A DNA stretch of 64,000 nt from Limnohabitans sp. Rim28 (lineage in GTDB: Bacteria; Pseudomonadota; Gammaproteobacteria; Burkholderiales; Burkholderiaceae_C): positions 62,001 to 126,000 of the forward strand of contig NZ_ALKN02000009.1 in the NCBI RefSeq assembly GCF_000293865.2, in the 5' to 3' direction. Below are positions 17,132 to 25,951 of this stretch, piece after piece. Positions within the stretch are counted from its first letter, which is position 1. Every line of letters begins with the position of its first letter. Position numbers and translations under genes: made by a program. The notes under the pieces are model-generated. The model searched no databases and was not told where the DNA came from. It was given only the letters and a program-made list of their open reading frames with translations.

Positions 17132-17770
17132 ATGTCTGACTTGCTGAACAAACTCGAATGGCGTTACGCCTGCAAAAAAATGGACCCCACCCGGGTCGTG
17201 CCGCAAGACAAAGTGGACCGCATCGTGGAAGCGGCTCGCTTGGCCCCCACCTCCAGTGGCTTGCAACCGTTTGAAGTGTTTGTGGTCACCAACACCGAAG
17301 TGCGTGAAAAAATCAAACCCAAGGCTTGGGGCCAAGCCCAGATCACCGACGGTTCGCACCTGCTGGTGTTTGCGGCTTGGGACAACTACACCGCCGAGCG
17401 CATCAACATGATGTTTGACATGAGCAACGCCCAGCGCGGCGGCACCAACGAAGGCTGGGAAAACTACCGCCAGATGTTGCTCAAGAACTATCCTGCACGC
17501 ACCCCGGAAGTGAACTACGAGCATGCCGCTCGCCAGGCCTACATCGGTTTGGGCGCTTCTTTGATCGCTGCGGCTTTTGAAGAAGTGGACGCCACGCCCA
17601 TGGAAGGATTTGACCCCAAAGCGGTGGACGAGATTTTGGGTCTGAGCGCCCGCGGCCTGCGCAGCGTGGTCATCGTGCCTCTGGGCTACCGCGCCCGCGA
17701 GGGCGATTGGTTGGTCAACTTGAAGAAGGTTCGCCGACCCACCGCGCAGTTTGTGACCGAAGTCAAATAA
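17132..17770 (+). CDS. NAD(P)H-dependent nitroreductase family protein
   Basis: This 212-residue flavoprotein of the NfsB/nitroreductase family reduces nitro compounds or quinones with NAD(P)H and FMN. It has RYACKKMD near the N-terminus, the FMN-phosphate region RLAPTSSGLQPFEVFVV, and QAYIGLGASLIAAAFEEVDATPMEGF. The C-terminus GLRSVVIVPLGYRAREGDW is typical of NfsB-type enzymes. It is a single gene with two hairpins following it at 17779-17793 and 17809-17837. The physiological substrate is not shown by sequence. Confidence 0.88.
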   Translation: MSDLLNKLEWRYACKKMDPTRVVPQDKVDRIVEAARLAPTSSGLQPFEVFVVTNTEVREKIKPKAWGQAQITDGSHLLVFAAWDNYTAERINMMFDMSNAQRGGTNEGWENYRQMLLKNYPARTPEVNYEHAARQAYIGLGASLIAAAFEEVDATPMEGFDPKAVDEILGLSARGLRSVVIVPLGYRAREGDWLVNLKKVRRPTAQFVTEVK

Positions 17771-17808
17771 TGGCCGCTCCCGCCGAAGGCGGGCACGTTG
17801 CATACCCC

Positions 17809-17841
17809 CACAAAGCCGCAAATCCTGCGGCTTTGTGCTTT
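17809..17841 (+). terminator. 11-bp hairpin after the nitroreductase gene
   Basis: Arms CACAAAGCCGC (17809-17819) and GCGGCTTTGTG (17827-17837) pair perfectly around a 7-base loop. Only CTTT follows, so termination would be weak. A smaller hairpin CCCGCC/GGCGGG lies just upstream at 17779-17793. The pair sits 49 bases before the small gene at 17886, so it may be either a terminator or a leader element. Confidence 0.55.
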
Positions 17842-17885
17842 AACATCAAGCCTTCCCAAGTCGGGATGCAACCCAAGGAAACACC

Positions 17886-18026
17886 ATGGCCAAAGGCGAA
17901 CAACGCAGCAACAAAATGGCCAAAAAGCCAAAGAAAGACACGTCCCCCCCCAAGACGTTCACCTCGGACCGCCCCATGGCCCCCTCCACCTTTGTAGCGC
18001 CTCGCGGCAAAGTCAAAGACAAGTGA
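17886..18026 (+). CDS. Small basic conserved-type hypothetical protein (46 aa)
   Basis: This 46-residue protein is very basic: it begins MAKGEQRSNKMAKKPKKD and ends in APRGKVKDK. Short proteins with this MAKGxQRxNKxxKKPK start are common in Betaproteobacteria and have no known function; that comparison is from memory. The ATG is preceded by AAGGAAACACC, a good ribosome binding site. No membrane segment or cysteine is present. The lysine-rich N-terminus would suit RNA or ribosome binding, but this is only a guess. Confidence 0.7.
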   Translation: MAKGEQRSNKMAKKPKKDTSPPKTFTSDRPMAPSTFVAPRGKVKDK

Positions 18027-18065
18027 TTTTTCAGCCGAGCAGCCTGCCCGCTCGGCTCACCCTGC

Positions 18066-18743
18066 ATGACCCCGATCCACGAAGACGAGCACCTGCTGGT
18101 GCTGGAAAAACCCAGCGGCTTGCTGTCCGTGCCCGGTCGCGGCCCGGACAAGCAGGATTGCTTGTCCAAGCGGGTGCAAGACCGCTTTCCCGAAGCCCTG
18201 ATCGTGCACCGCCTCGACCAAGACACCTCGGGCTTGCTGCTCATGGCCCGGGGCATTGAAGCCCAGCGCCGCCTGAGCAAACTGTTTGAAACCCGCCAGG
18301 TCAAAAAACGCTATGTGGCGGTGGTGGCAGGCTTACCCGAGCAAACCCAATCGGCCACATCGCCAGATGAAGGCGGTTGGCGCACCATCGACGGCCCCAT
18401 CCTGCTCGACTGGGAGCGCCGCCCACTGCACATCATTCACGCTGACGGCAAAGCGAGCCGCAGCCGATGGCGCACCCTGGAAACCAGTACCAGCGCCAGC
18501 CTGATTGAACTGGAACCCGTCACGGGCCGCACCCACCAGTTGCGTGTGCACCTGCAAAGCATTGGCCACCCCATGCTGGGTGACTCGCTGTACGCACCGC
18601 CCGACATCAAAGCGCTGAGCCCTCGCCTGTTGCTGCACGCGCAGGAGTTGGCCTTTGTGCACCCCTTCACCGATTTGGCCCTGGACTTCAAAGCACCGGT
18701 GTCATGGTCGGCCACATCGCCTTACAGCACCGCAAGGTCTTGA
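18066..18743 (+). CDS. rluA: RluA-family pseudouridine synthase
   Basis: This 225-residue enzyme resembles RluA, the dual-specificity synthase for U746 of 23S rRNA and U32 of some tRNAs. It has no S4 domain and begins directly with the catalytic fold: LLVLEKPSGLLSVPGRG, then IVHRLDQDTSGLLLMARG with Asp51, and GRTHQLRVHLQSIGHPMLGD. Length matches RluA (219 residues in E. coli). It starts 39 bases after the small basic gene and ends 4 bases before the converging DMT transporter gene. Confidence 0.88.
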   Translation: MTPIHEDEHLLVLEKPSGLLSVPGRGPDKQDCLSKRVQDRFPEALIVHRLDQDTSGLLLMARGIEAQRRLSKLFETRQVKKRYVAVVAGLPEQTQSATSPDEGGWRTIDGPILLDWERRPLHIIHADGKASRSRWRTLETSTSASLIELEPVTGRTHQLRVHLQSIGHPMLGDSLYAPPDIKALSPRLLLHAQELAFVHPFTDLALDFKAPVSWSATSPYSTARS

Positions 18744-18747
18744 GCGA

Positions 18748-19647
18748 TCAGGTTTTGCTTGCAGCCTGTATGCGGCTCGACACCAGGCCACACAGCACCA
18801 CCAAGGCCATGCCCGTGAAAGCCCATGCATCGGGCATGTGGTCGAAAAACCACCAACCCAACAAAGTGGAAAAGCCGACGGCGGTGTACAAAAAAGGCGA
18901 GACCACGGAGGCCGGGGCTTTGGAAAAAGCCACGATCAAGAGGTACTGGCCCAGCGTGGCGGCCAAGCCCACCAAGAGCAGCAGAAGCCATTCATTCAGA
19001 CTTTCTGGCGTGACCCACGCATTGAGCACCAGCAGCGTGCTCACAGCCCAACCCACCCAGCCCGTGTAGAGCTGCATCACGGCGGGGTCTTCGGTGCGCG
19101 TCATGTGGCTGGTCACGGCCTGGAACACAGCGTAAGTCACCACCACCGTGAGCGCCATCCAGCCAACGGCGCTGTCGATTTGCCCACCCGGGCGGATCAC
19201 CAGCAGGGCACCGATCAAGCCCCCGACCACCATGAGCCAGCGCAGCGCTGAAACCTTCTCCTTCATGACAAAGCGGGCCAACACCGTCAGCACCAAGGGC
19301 GTGAGCATGACGGTGGCGGTGAACTCGGCCACAGGCATGCGCTGCAAACAGTAAAAAGCCAACAGGCTGCACGACACCATGAGCAAGCCGCGCAGCAACT
19401 GCCAGCGCAGGCTGTGCGTGCGCCACATGGCGCGGCCTCGCAGTGGGGCCAGCACCAAGGTGGTGCCCAGGGCCTGCACCGCATAGCGAAACCACAGCAC
19501 CATCACGGGAGAGACGCTGAGCAAGACCCATTGGCTGGTGGCATCGCTGAAACTCAGACTGGCCATGGCCAGCACCGCAAAAACGATGGCGGGCCCCAGC
19601 CAACGGGTGGGGTTGACTGGCTCTGTCAATGGCGAAGGCTGGGTCAC
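18748..19647 (-). CDS. EamA/DMT-superfamily transporter
   Basis: This roughly 299-residue inner-membrane protein has ten predicted membrane segments in two EamA halves. It belongs to the drug/metabolite transporter superfamily, whose members export amino acids or metabolites. The motifs VAEFTATVMLTPLVLTVLA and SVVSPFLYTAVGFSTLLGW sit at equivalent places of each half. The start is uncertain, because the open frame runs back to 19824 across the ferredoxin region. GTG at 19645-19647 is chosen since GGAAG lies 6 bases before it and the length then fits the family. The substrate is unknown. Confidence 0.85.
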   Translation of the reverse strand: MTQPSPLTEPVNPTRWLGPAIVFAVLAMASLSFSDATSQWVLLSVSPVMVLWFRYAVQALGTTLVLAPLRGRAMWRTHSLRWQLLRGLLMVSCSLLAFYCLQRMPVAEFTATVMLTPLVLTVLARFVMKEKVSALRWLMVVGGLIGALLVIRPGGQIDSAVGWMALTVVVTYAVFQAVTSHMTRTEDPAVMQLYTGWVGWAVSTLLVLNAWVTPESLNEWLLLLLVGLAATLGQYLLIVAFSKAPASVVSPFLYTAVGFSTLLGWWFFDHMPDAWAFTGMALVVLCGLVSSRIQAASKT

Positions 19648-19805
19648 TGGAGGCTTCCAAATCTGTACCACATGATCTTGGCACAGCTTGTCATTGAAAA
19701 CTGTCACCCAAACCCATGACGAGCGACCATGGTGGGCATCCCTTGCAGGTTCTGTCTTTGGGTGCGCTTGAAAAAACAGGTTTTTGACCGCTACACTCGC
19801 CAACC

Positions 19806-20096
19806 ATGTCCCCTGAAATCCCATTTTTCAATGCCTGCATCGCACCCGATGGCGGCAGTTTTGACGCTTGGAAATCCCAAAGCCTGCTCGACTCGCTTGA
19901 GCAAGGCGGCTTGCAGTGGCCCAGCTCCTGCAGATCAGGCACTTGTCGCACCTGCATCGGCCAACTGGTCTCTGGGCAAGTGCATTATGAGATGGCATGG
20001 CCCGGCCTCACGGCCGAAGAAAAAGCAGAGGGCTGTGTGCTGCCATGCGTGGCAAAACCCCTGAGCGATGTGGTGCTGCGTGACCCCTTCGCCTGA
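19806..20096 (+). CDS. Plant-type [2Fe-2S] ferredoxin
   Basis: This 96-residue ferredoxin has the plant-type [2Fe-2S] spacing: C42-x4-C47-x2-C50 (SSCRSGTCRTCIG) and the fourth ligand C81 near the end (CVLPCVAKP). It is a single-domain electron carrier of the cytoplasm. It is divergent from the DMT transporter and convergent with ntrC, so no operon partner tells its role. The ORF starts with a clear ATG; the preceding region is short of a strong ribosome binding site. Confidence 0.88.
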   Translation: MSPEIPFFNACIAPDGGSFDAWKSQSLLDSLEQGGLQWPSSCRSGTCRTCIGQLVSGQVHYEMAWPGLTAEEKAEGCVLPCVAKPLSDVVLRDPFA

Positions 20097-20137
20097 TCAA
20101 AGTGCAAGGCCTCGTTGGCAGCCCTCGCCTTGATCCC

Positions 20138-21643
20138 TCAGCTCTCGTCGATACCCAGTTCCTGAATTTTTCGGGTGATGGTGTTGCGACCAATGCCCAG
20201 TTTCTGGGCGGCCTCAATTCGGCGACCGCGCGTGGTGGCCAATGCCGCTTGAATCAAACTGGTCTCAAAACGTCGGGTCAAGGCATCCCACACATCGGTA
20301 CGCCCGGCGTTCAACATGGCCAAGGCTTCCTGCTCCAAGCCCGCATCCCACACAGCAGCACCCGTGCTGGCCCCAACCATGGGGGGCCCATCCAAGCCTG
20401 CCGTCGCCACCAAATCTGTGCTGAAGGCAGGGTCATCATGACCGGTCAAAGCAGCAGGCAGCACAGTCACGCCCGACACACCGCCCATGTCCAGCACTTC
20501 GGGTGGCAAGTCCTTGACTTCAATGAGCTGCGATGGCGCCATGACGGTCAACCAATGGCAAATGTTTTCCAACTGACGCACATTGCCAGGGAACTGAAAG
20601 TGACTCAGACGCTCCAGCGCAGCGTCGTCCATGCGTTTGGGCTCCACACCCAACTGCTGGGCACTGCGCTGTAAAAAGTGACGGGCCAAAGCGGGCACGT
20701 CCTCGCGCCGCTCACGCAGTGCGGGCAAACGCAGGCGAATGACATTGAGCCGGTGGTACAAATCCTCCCGGAACACGCCTTCTTTGACACGTTGCTCCAG
20801 GTCTTGGTGCGTGGCGGCAATCACGCGCACATTGGCTTTGACGGCGCTGTGGCCACCGACGCGGTAGAAGTTACCGTCCGACAGCACGCGCAGCAAACGC
20901 GTCTGCAAATCGAAAGGCATATCGCCGATTTCGTCCAGAAACAGTGTGCCACCATCGGCCTGTTCAAAGCGACCTCGGCGCGAGGCTTGAGCGCCCGTGA
21001 ACGCACCACGCTCGTGTCCGAAGAGCTCGCTCTCCAGCAAGTCCTTGGGAATGGCCGCCGTGTTGATGGCCACAAAGGGTTGGTTGGCCCGCGGCGAGTG
21101 TTTGTGCAGCGCGTGCGCCACCAACTCTTTGCCTGAACCTGACTCGCCCGTGATGAGCACCGTGACATGGCTTTGCGCCAAACGACCGATACCGCGAAAC
21201 ACATCCTGCATGGCGGGGGCTTGCCCCAGCATTTCAGGCGCATCGGCCATCTTTTCTTCGGCCACGTCTTCGCGCTGGCTCTCGCCCACGGCACGGCGGA
21301 TCAGTTCAACCGCCTTGGGCAAATCAAAAGGCTTGGGCAGGTACTCAAACGCGCCGCTGGAGAACGCCGACACGGCGCTGTCCAGATCGGAGAACGCGGT
21401 CATGATGATGACGGGCAAACCGGGCATGCGCTGCTTGATGGCCGTGAGCAAGTCAAGACCTGAGCCACCGGGCATGCGGATGTCACTGACCAACACCTGA
21501 GGCCCGTCACTTTCGGCCTCTAAGGCTTTCATCACTTCGCGCGGATTGGTAAAGCTGCGGGTTGGCAGTCCCTCACGCAAAAGCGCTTTTTCAAGCACAA
21601 AGCGAATGGATTGGTCATCGTCTACGATCCAAATAGGCTTCAT
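20138..21643 (-). CDS. ntrC: Nitrogen regulation response regulator NtrC
   Basis: NtrC activates sigma-54 promoters under nitrogen limitation. This 501-residue protein has a receiver domain (WIVDDDQS, phosphorylated Asp54 in SDIRMP), a AAA+ domain with Walker A GESGSGKE, the sigma-54 contact loop GAFTGA and the Walker [11 protein letters not shown], and a C-terminal Fis-type helix-turn-helix ([19 protein letters not shown]). The ATG at 21641-21643 gives the standard start [10 protein letters not shown]; an in-frame ATG ten codons upstream is possible. It follows ntrB closely in the glnA-orf-ntrB-ntrC order. Its own target sites are visible upstream of glnA. Confidence 0.96.
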   Translation of the reverse strand: MKPIWIVDDDQSIRFVLEKALLREGLPTRSFTNPREVMKALEAESDGPQVLVSDIRMPGGSGLDLLTAIKQRMPGLPVIIMTAFSDLDSAVSAFSSGAFEYLPKPFDLPKAVELIRRAVGESQREDVAEEKMADAPEMLGQAPAMQDVFRGIGRLAQSHVTVLITGESGSGKELVAHALHKHSPRANQPFVAINTAAIPKDLLESELFGHERGAFTGAQASRRGRFEQADGGTLFLDEIGDMPFDLQTRLLRVLSDGNFYRVGGHSAVKANVRVIAATHQDLEQRVKEGVFREDLYHRLNVIRLRLPALRERREDVPALARHFLQRSAQQLGVEPKRMDDAALERLSHFQFPGNVRQLENICHWLTVMAPSQLIEVKDLPPEVLDMGGVSGVTVLPAALTGHDDPAFSTDLVATAGLDGPPMVGASTGAAVWDAGLEQEALAMLNAGRTDVWDALTRRFETSLIQAALATTRGRRIEAAQKLGIGRNTITRKIQELGIDES

Positions 21644-21679
21644 CAACGTAACGCTTTCAGTGTTCACGGGCATTGGCTT

Positions 21680-22741
21680 TCAGGGCAACGGAATCAAAAT
21701 TTTGAAATCCGTCCGGCCGGGCTCGCTGTCACACTCGATCATGCCGTGGTGCTGTTGGACAAAGGTTTGCGCCAATGTCAACCCCAAGCCAGAGCCGCCT
21801 TCACGCCCCGAAATCAACGGGAAGAAAATCCGGTCCTTGATCGAGTCTGGAACACCAGGCCCGTTGTCCATCACATGCAATTCCAATGCCAGGCGATAAC
21901 GCTGCTTGCCAAACGTGACTTGCCTCAAGATACGGGTACGCAGTGTGATCTGGCCCTCGCCCTGCGCGATGCGCTCTTGCAGCGCCTGGGCCGCGTTGTG
22001 CGCAATGTTGAGCACCGCCTGAATGAGCTGTTCACGGTCACCGCGAAACTCCGGAATGGAGATGTCATAGTCGCGCACCACCTTCAGGCCACGAGGGAAT
22101 TCGGCCAATATCAGGGCTCTGACGCGCTCGCAGACCTCGTGAATGTTCACGTCACCCACCACATGCGGTCTGCGGTGCGGCGCCAGCAAACGGTCCACCA
22201 GGGTTTGCAGGCGATCGGCCTCGTGGATGATGACTTGTGTGTACTCGCTCAACTCTTTGTCATTGAGCTCCATCTCCAGCAACTGGGCTGAGCCCCGAAT
22301 CCCCCCCAGGGGGTTTTTGATCTCGTGCGCCAAATTGCGGATCAGCTCCTTGTTGGCTTGCGCCTGGTCCAGCAGGCGCTCCTCGCGTTCTTGCCGCGTT
22401 TGCTGCTCCACCGGCATGAGCTCCACAATCACTTCGTCGGGCTCATCTGTGGCCGCCACGATCACATGCACAGGCAAAGTATCTTCATGGTGCAAGCGGC
22501 GCAACTGCGCCTCATAACGCAAGGCCGCAAACTCGTTGGACTGTGCCCCCACCAAAGCAGACACCAGCGGTTGGGGGTCCAGAAAGAAATCAGGCAGGTG
22601 CATGTCGTAAAGCGTTCGGCGCGACATGCCCAAAGCGTCTTCCAAGGCCGCATTGACAAAACGGATTCTCCCCTGCCCTTGCATCACTGCAACAGGGGTG
22701 GCCAATAAATCAAAAGATTGGAAACGGGCAACTTTATTCAT
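21680..22741 (-). CDS. ntrB: Nitrogen regulation sensor kinase NtrB
   Basis: NtrB is the PII-controlled histidine kinase/phosphatase of NtrC. The 353-residue soluble protein has an N-terminal PAS domain (about residues 8-115), the H-box NLAHEIKNPLGGIRGSAQLL with His139, the N-box VLNIAHNAAQAL, and the G-boxes DNGPGVPD and GSGLGLTLAQ. The ATG overlaps the stop of the upstream small gene (ATGA), and ntrC follows. The PII genes (glnB/glnK) that control it are not in the window. Confidence 0.96.
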   Translation of the reverse strand: MNKVARFQSFDLLATPVAVMQGQGRIRFVNAALEDALGMSRRTLYDMHLPDFFLDPQPLVSALVGAQSNEFAALRYEAQLRRLHHEDTLPVHVIVAATDEPDEVIVELMPVEQQTRQEREERLLDQAQANKELIRNLAHEIKNPLGGIRGSAQLLEMELNDKELSEYTQVIIHEADRLQTLVDRLLAPHRRPHVVGDVNIHEVCERVRALILAEFPRGLKVVRDYDISIPEFRGDREQLIQAVLNIAHNAAQALQERIAQGEGQITLRTRILRQVTFGKQRYRLALELHVMDNGPGVPDSIKDRIFFPLISGREGGSGLGLTLAQTFVQQHHGMIECDSEPGRTDFKILIPLP

Positions 22742-23292
22742 GGGCTTCGGGTGCTGACCACCGCCGGACGGCGGTCAAGCTCTCGTTGCAAGCTGTCAAT
22801 GTCACGCTGCGTGCGCTCGATGGCGGCCTTGAGCGAAGACACGCGGTCCAGGTACCTTTGGTGGTGACGGCTTTCAGAAGCCCATTTGACCGGCTCGCCA
22901 TCGTTGTACTCCTGCACCAAGACGGTGAGTTGCTGTCGAGCCTTGTCCAACTCATGACCCACAATGGTGCGGGCCTGCAGGTCGCGTTCGGCTTGTTGTA
23001 GGGACAATGCACGCGCCGGCTCAGTGCTGCGCCCTTCGTTGGATACGGCGCTGGGCGCAAAGGCCGGGGCCCGAGCAGGAGAAGGCCGGGTTCCGGTGAT
23101 GACCGTGACAGCCTGCGGGGCCAAGCGCTCGCATTGGCGAACATCACTGGGCGCGTTGGTGTATTCCTGTCCGCAACGGTAAATGGCCTCCTGCGCCGAG
23201 GCAAGGCCTATGGCAGCGACCGACACACCGAACCCCAAGGCCCCAAGTTGGCGAAAAGTGAAGCCGTTTTGATAACGTCGAAGCGTGAGCAT
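22738..23292 (-). CDS. Exported DUF4124-like protein between glnA and ntrB
   Basis: This 184-residue protein has a probable signal peptide (LGFGVSVAAIGLASAQE, cleavage near residue 29). A short region EAIYRCGQEYTNAP with Cys follows that resembles the start of DUF4124 domains, and then two helical segments likely to form a coiled coil (about residues 90-180, rich in Gln, Arg, Leu). The ATG at 23290-23292 is preferred over a much longer frame to 23730 that runs into the glnA terminator and glnA itself. Similar small genes are common between glnA and ntrB in Comamonadaceae, but their job is unknown. It overlaps ntrB by four bases. Confidence 0.8.
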   Translation of the reverse strand: MLTLRRYQNGFTFRQLGALGFGVSVAAIGLASAQEAIYRCGQEYTNAPSDVRQCERLAPQAVTVITGTRPSPARAPAFAPSAVSNEGRSTEPARALSLQQAERDLQARTIVGHELDKARQQLTVLVQEYNDGEPVKWASESRHHQRYLDRVSSLKAAIERTQRDIDSLQRELDRRPAVVSTRSP

Positions 23293-23345
23293 GATTGGAC
23301 TCCTGTGCCAACAGGCAGTGGACACCCTCAAAACCACATTGAACC

Positions 23346-23375
23346 AGAAAAAAAGGACGGCCAAGGCCGTCCTTT
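23346..23375 (-). terminator. Intrinsic terminator after glnA
   Basis: On the minus strand an 11-bp perfect stem (23365-23375 with 23352-23362) with a two-base gap at its tip is followed by a run of T down to 23348. It separates glnA from the DUF4124-like gene and ntrBC, so glnA can be expressed far above the two-component genes. A second hairpin with 8-bp arms lies at 23381-23401. Confidence 0.88.
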
Positions 23376-23414
23376 GAGCGCATTGCACAGGTCGTGCAAT
23401 GGCATCCATACCGA

Positions 23415-24830
23415 TCAGAGCGAGTAGTACATGTCGTATTCGACAGGCGACACTTCGACGCGGCTGCGGTTGACTTCTTGCATCTTCAAGTCGATGTAAG
23501 CGTCGATCCACGAATCGGTGAACACGCCACCCTTGGTCAAGAAAGCGCGGTCTGCGTTCAGTGCGTCCAAAGCTTGATCCAAGCTGGAGCAAACGGTGGG
23601 GACCAATTTGTCTTCCTCGGGCGGCAAGTGGTAGAGGTCTTTGGTCGCTGCTTCGCCGGGGTGGATCTTGTTTTCGATGCCGTCCAAGCCCGCCATCAAC
23701 AAGGCTGCGAAGCCGAGGTAGGGGTTGCACAATGGATCGGGGAAGCGGGCTTCCACGCGGCGGCCCTTGTCGCTGGCGACGTTGGGAATGCGGATCGAAG
23801 CGGAGCGGTTCTTGGCCGAGTAAGCCAACTTGACCGGCGCTTCGTAGTGAGGGACCAGGCGCTTGTAGCTGTTGGTGCCAGGGTTGGTGATCGCGTTCAG
23901 GGCGCGGGCGTGCTTGATGATGCCGCCGATGTAGTACAGGGCAAATTCGGACAAACCAGCGTAGCCATTGCCTGCGAACAGGTTCTTGCCGTCTTTCCAG
24001 ATGGACTGGTGAACGTGCATGCCAGAGCCGTTATCGCCAGCGTAGGGCTTGGGCATGAAGGTCGCGGTTTTGCCGTAGGCATTGGCCACGTTGTGGATCA
24101 CGTACTTTTGCAGCAGTGTCCAGTCAGCGCGCTCGACCAAGGTCGAGAAGCGCGTACCGATTTCGCACTGACCGGCGCCTGCCACTTCGTGGTGGTGCAC
24201 TTCGACCGGGATGCCCACGGACTCGAGGATCAGCGACATTTCGCTGCGCATGTCGTGTGTGCTGTCCACTGGAGGCACGGGGAAGTAGCCGCCCTTGACG
24301 CGGTTGCGGTGGCCTTTGTTGCCGCCGTCCATCTTGGAGCCGCTGTTCCATGGGGCTTCGGCTTCGTCGATCGAGTAGAACGTGTTGTTGGGTTCGGTGC
24401 TCCAGCGCACTTCGTCGAACAAGAAGAACTCTGGCTCGGGACCGAAGTAGGCCGTATCGCCCAGGCCCGATTGTTTGAGGTAAGTTTCAGCACGCTTGGC
24501 GATCGAACGGGGGTCACGCTCGTAGGCCTTGCCGTCTGTGGGTTCGATCACGTCGCAGATCAAAACCAGTGTGACTTCTTCGAAGAAGGGGTCAATGATG
24601 GCGCTGTTGGCATCGGGGATCAACAGCATGTCCGAAGCTTCGATGCCTTTCCAGCCCGCAATGGAAGAGCCGTCAAACGCTTGACCGTCTTCGAACTTGC
24701 TTTCGTCAAACTGCGACACGGGCGCAGTGATGTGCTGCCATTTGCCACGGGTATCGGTGAAACGGAAGTCAACGAACTTGACTTCGTTGTCTTTCACCAT
24801 GTTCATCACATCTGCGACGGTCTTGGCCAT
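23415..24830 (-). CDS. glnA: Glutamine synthetase type I
   Basis: GlnA makes glutamine from glutamate and ammonia. The 471-residue protein is a GSI-beta enzyme: the adenylylation tyrosine is Tyr400 in [11 protein letters not shown]. Active-site motifs are [37 protein letters not shown] and NRSASIRIP. The ATG at 24828-24830 has GGAGAA seven bases before it; a TTG one codon earlier is not needed. Upstream there is a sigma-54 promoter and two NtrC boxes, so nitrogen control is direct. It heads a regulon with ntrB and ntrC behind a terminator. Confidence 0.98.
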   Translation of the reverse strand: MAKTVADVMNMVKDNEVKFVDFRFTDTRGKWQHITAPVSQFDESKFEDGQAFDGSSIAGWKGIEASDMLLIPDANSAIIDPFFEEVTLVLICDVIEPTDGKAYERDPRSIAKRAETYLKQSGLGDTAYFGPEPEFFLFDEVRWSTEPNNTFYSIDEAEAPWNSGSKMDGGNKGHRNRVKGGYFPVPPVDSTHDMRSEMSLILESVGIPVEVHHHEVAGAGQCEIGTRFSTLVERADWTLLQKYVIHNVANAYGKTATFMPKPYAGDNGSGMHVHQSIWKDGKNLFAGNGYAGLSEFALYYIGGIIKHARALNAITNPGTNSYKRLVPHYEAPVKLAYSAKNRSASIRIPNVASDKGRRVEARFPDPLCNPYLGFAALLMAGLDGIENKIHPGEAATKDLYHLPPEEDKLVPTVCSSLDQALDALNADRAFLTKGGVFTDSWIDAYIDLKMQEVNRSRVEVSPVEYDMYYSL

Positions 24831-24877
24831 CAAATTCTCCTGAATAGAAAGGGATTGAAAAGTTTACTAAGGTGCAT

Positions 24878-24893
24878 TGCAGTTTTTGTGCCA
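24878..24893 (-). promoter_or_regulatory. Sigma-54 promoter of glnA
   Basis: On the minus strand TGGCAC, five A, then CTGCA gives GG and GC dinucleotides 12 bases apart, the fixed -24/-12 spacing of sigma-54 promoters (consensus TGGCAC-N5-TTGC). Only the T before TGC differs (C). Transcription would start near 24867, about 37 bases before the glnA ATG. Confidence 0.85.
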
Positions 24894-25059
24894 ACCAGGC
24901 GTTTTCAAACACTGCGAACAGACCGAGATTGTGCCCTGAGCGCATCCTTTTCAGGCTTTGCACTGCAGAAAAAAAAGCAAGGTTCCGCGCCAAGTCTCCA
25001 TGGCAGCCCCAGCGACCGAGAAAAACCAGATCAGCGCTCGACGCCAAAAAAGAATTTAC

Positions 25060-25074
25060 GCACAATTATGGTGC
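25060..25074. promoter_or_regulatory. NtrC binding site 1 upstream of glnA
   Basis: The sequence GCAC-AATTA-TGGTGC fits the NtrC consensus GCAC-N5-TGGTGC exactly. Its centre (25067) is about 188 bases upstream of the -12 element of the glnA sigma-54 promoter, a usual enhancer distance. Confidence 0.85.
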
Positions 25075-25080
25075 TTTTTT

Positions 25081-25095
25081 GCATTATTTTGGTGC
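25081..25095. promoter_or_regulatory. NtrC binding site 2 upstream of glnA
   Basis: GCAT-TATTT-TGGTGC matches the NtrC consensus in 9 of 10 fixed positions. It is 21 bases from site 1, two helical turns, so two dimers would sit on the same face of DNA. A further half-site GCACCAA at 25109-25115 lies in the last codons of the next gene. Confidence 0.8.
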
Positions 25096-25103
25096 AGAAT
25101 CAA

Positions 25104-25919
25104 TCAACGCACCAATTCGGGGCCGTATTGCAACGAGAAAGCTTGCAAGCCTTGCCGCAGGTCCGCATAGGCGAGCTGCGCCGCGGCTGGCTCGCCCTTG
25201 ACACCCAACTCGATGTGACGCCCCCACTGGGGGTGGTCAACACTGGGCAAACTGAAGACCTTGACCGCAGGGTGCGCCGCTTCAATGGCTTCCATCAGCG
25301 GCGTCAAAGTCGCCTCCATCGCGCCCAAAATGATCACCGACTTCTCGATGTAAGCGTTCAGCCTGAAATGGGCGCTGTACTGGGTGTCTAAAACCGATTC
25401 GATCATGGGCCAAGCCATGACCGGGAAACCGGGCACAAAATGAACACGACCACCGGCCACGCCCACGCAGCTGAACCCAGGAATCTTGTTGTACGGGTTA
25501 CGAATGATGTCGGCGCCTTCCGGGAAAACGCCCATGTTGAGTCGGTGGATGTTGTCCGGGCGGTCAGGCTCATAGGCGACGCCCTGCTCTTTGGCAGTAT
25601 CTTGCATCCGTTCTTGGATCAAGACCTTGGCTTCTGGATGCAAGGCCAATGGCAGGCCTAAAGCCCGTCCGGCGCATTGGCGGGTGTGGTCATCAGGCGT
25701 GGCACCGATACCGCCACAGCTGAAGACCACGTCGCTGGATTCGAAGGCCCGCTTCAAGGTGGCGGTAATGCGATCAGGGGCGTCACCGATGTATTCGGCC
25801 CAACCCAGGCTCAAGCCTCGGGCGGTCATCAACTCGATGACTTTGGGCAAGTGTTTGTCCTGGCGCTTGCCGGACATGATTTCATCGCCAATGATGATGA
25901 GTCCAAATTGAGGGGTCAT
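25104..25919 (-). CDS. Molybdopterin-binding / CinA N-terminal-type protein
   Basis: This 271-residue protein is of the MoCF-binding-domain type found at the N-terminus of CinA. Visible motifs are IIIGDEIMSGKRQDKH near the start and VVFSCGGIGATPDDHT, the substrate loop of MoeA/MogA/CinA folds. It lacks the CinA C-terminal nicotinamide-nucleotide amidase domain, so it is the stand-alone form seen in Burkholderiales and often annotated as competence/damage-inducible protein A. The ATG at 25917-25919 is chosen over one 12 codons upstream that lengthens the protein without family match. Its 3' end touches the NtrC sites of glnA. Confidence 0.85.
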   Translation of the reverse strand: MTPQFGLIIIGDEIMSGKRQDKHLPKVIELMTARGLSLGWAEYIGDAPDRITATLKRAFESSDVVFSCGGIGATPDDHTRQCAGRALGLPLALHPEAKVLIQERMQDTAKEQGVAYEPDRPDNIHRLNMGVFPEGADIIRNPYNKIPGFSCVGVAGGRVHFVPGFPVMAWPMIESVLDTQYSAHFRLNAYIEKSVIILGAMEATLTPLMEAIEAAHPAVKVFSLPSVDHPQWGRHIELGVKGEPAAAQLAYADLRQGLQAFSLQYGPELVR

Positions 25920-25951
25920 GGTGCTGGGTGAGGTCAAGGTAAACAAGGGGA

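Noticed and set aside
23394-25391. 665-codon plus-strand frame opposite glnA
   Set aside because: It mirrors glnA and runs through its promoter and terminator; protein sequence is antisense composition only.
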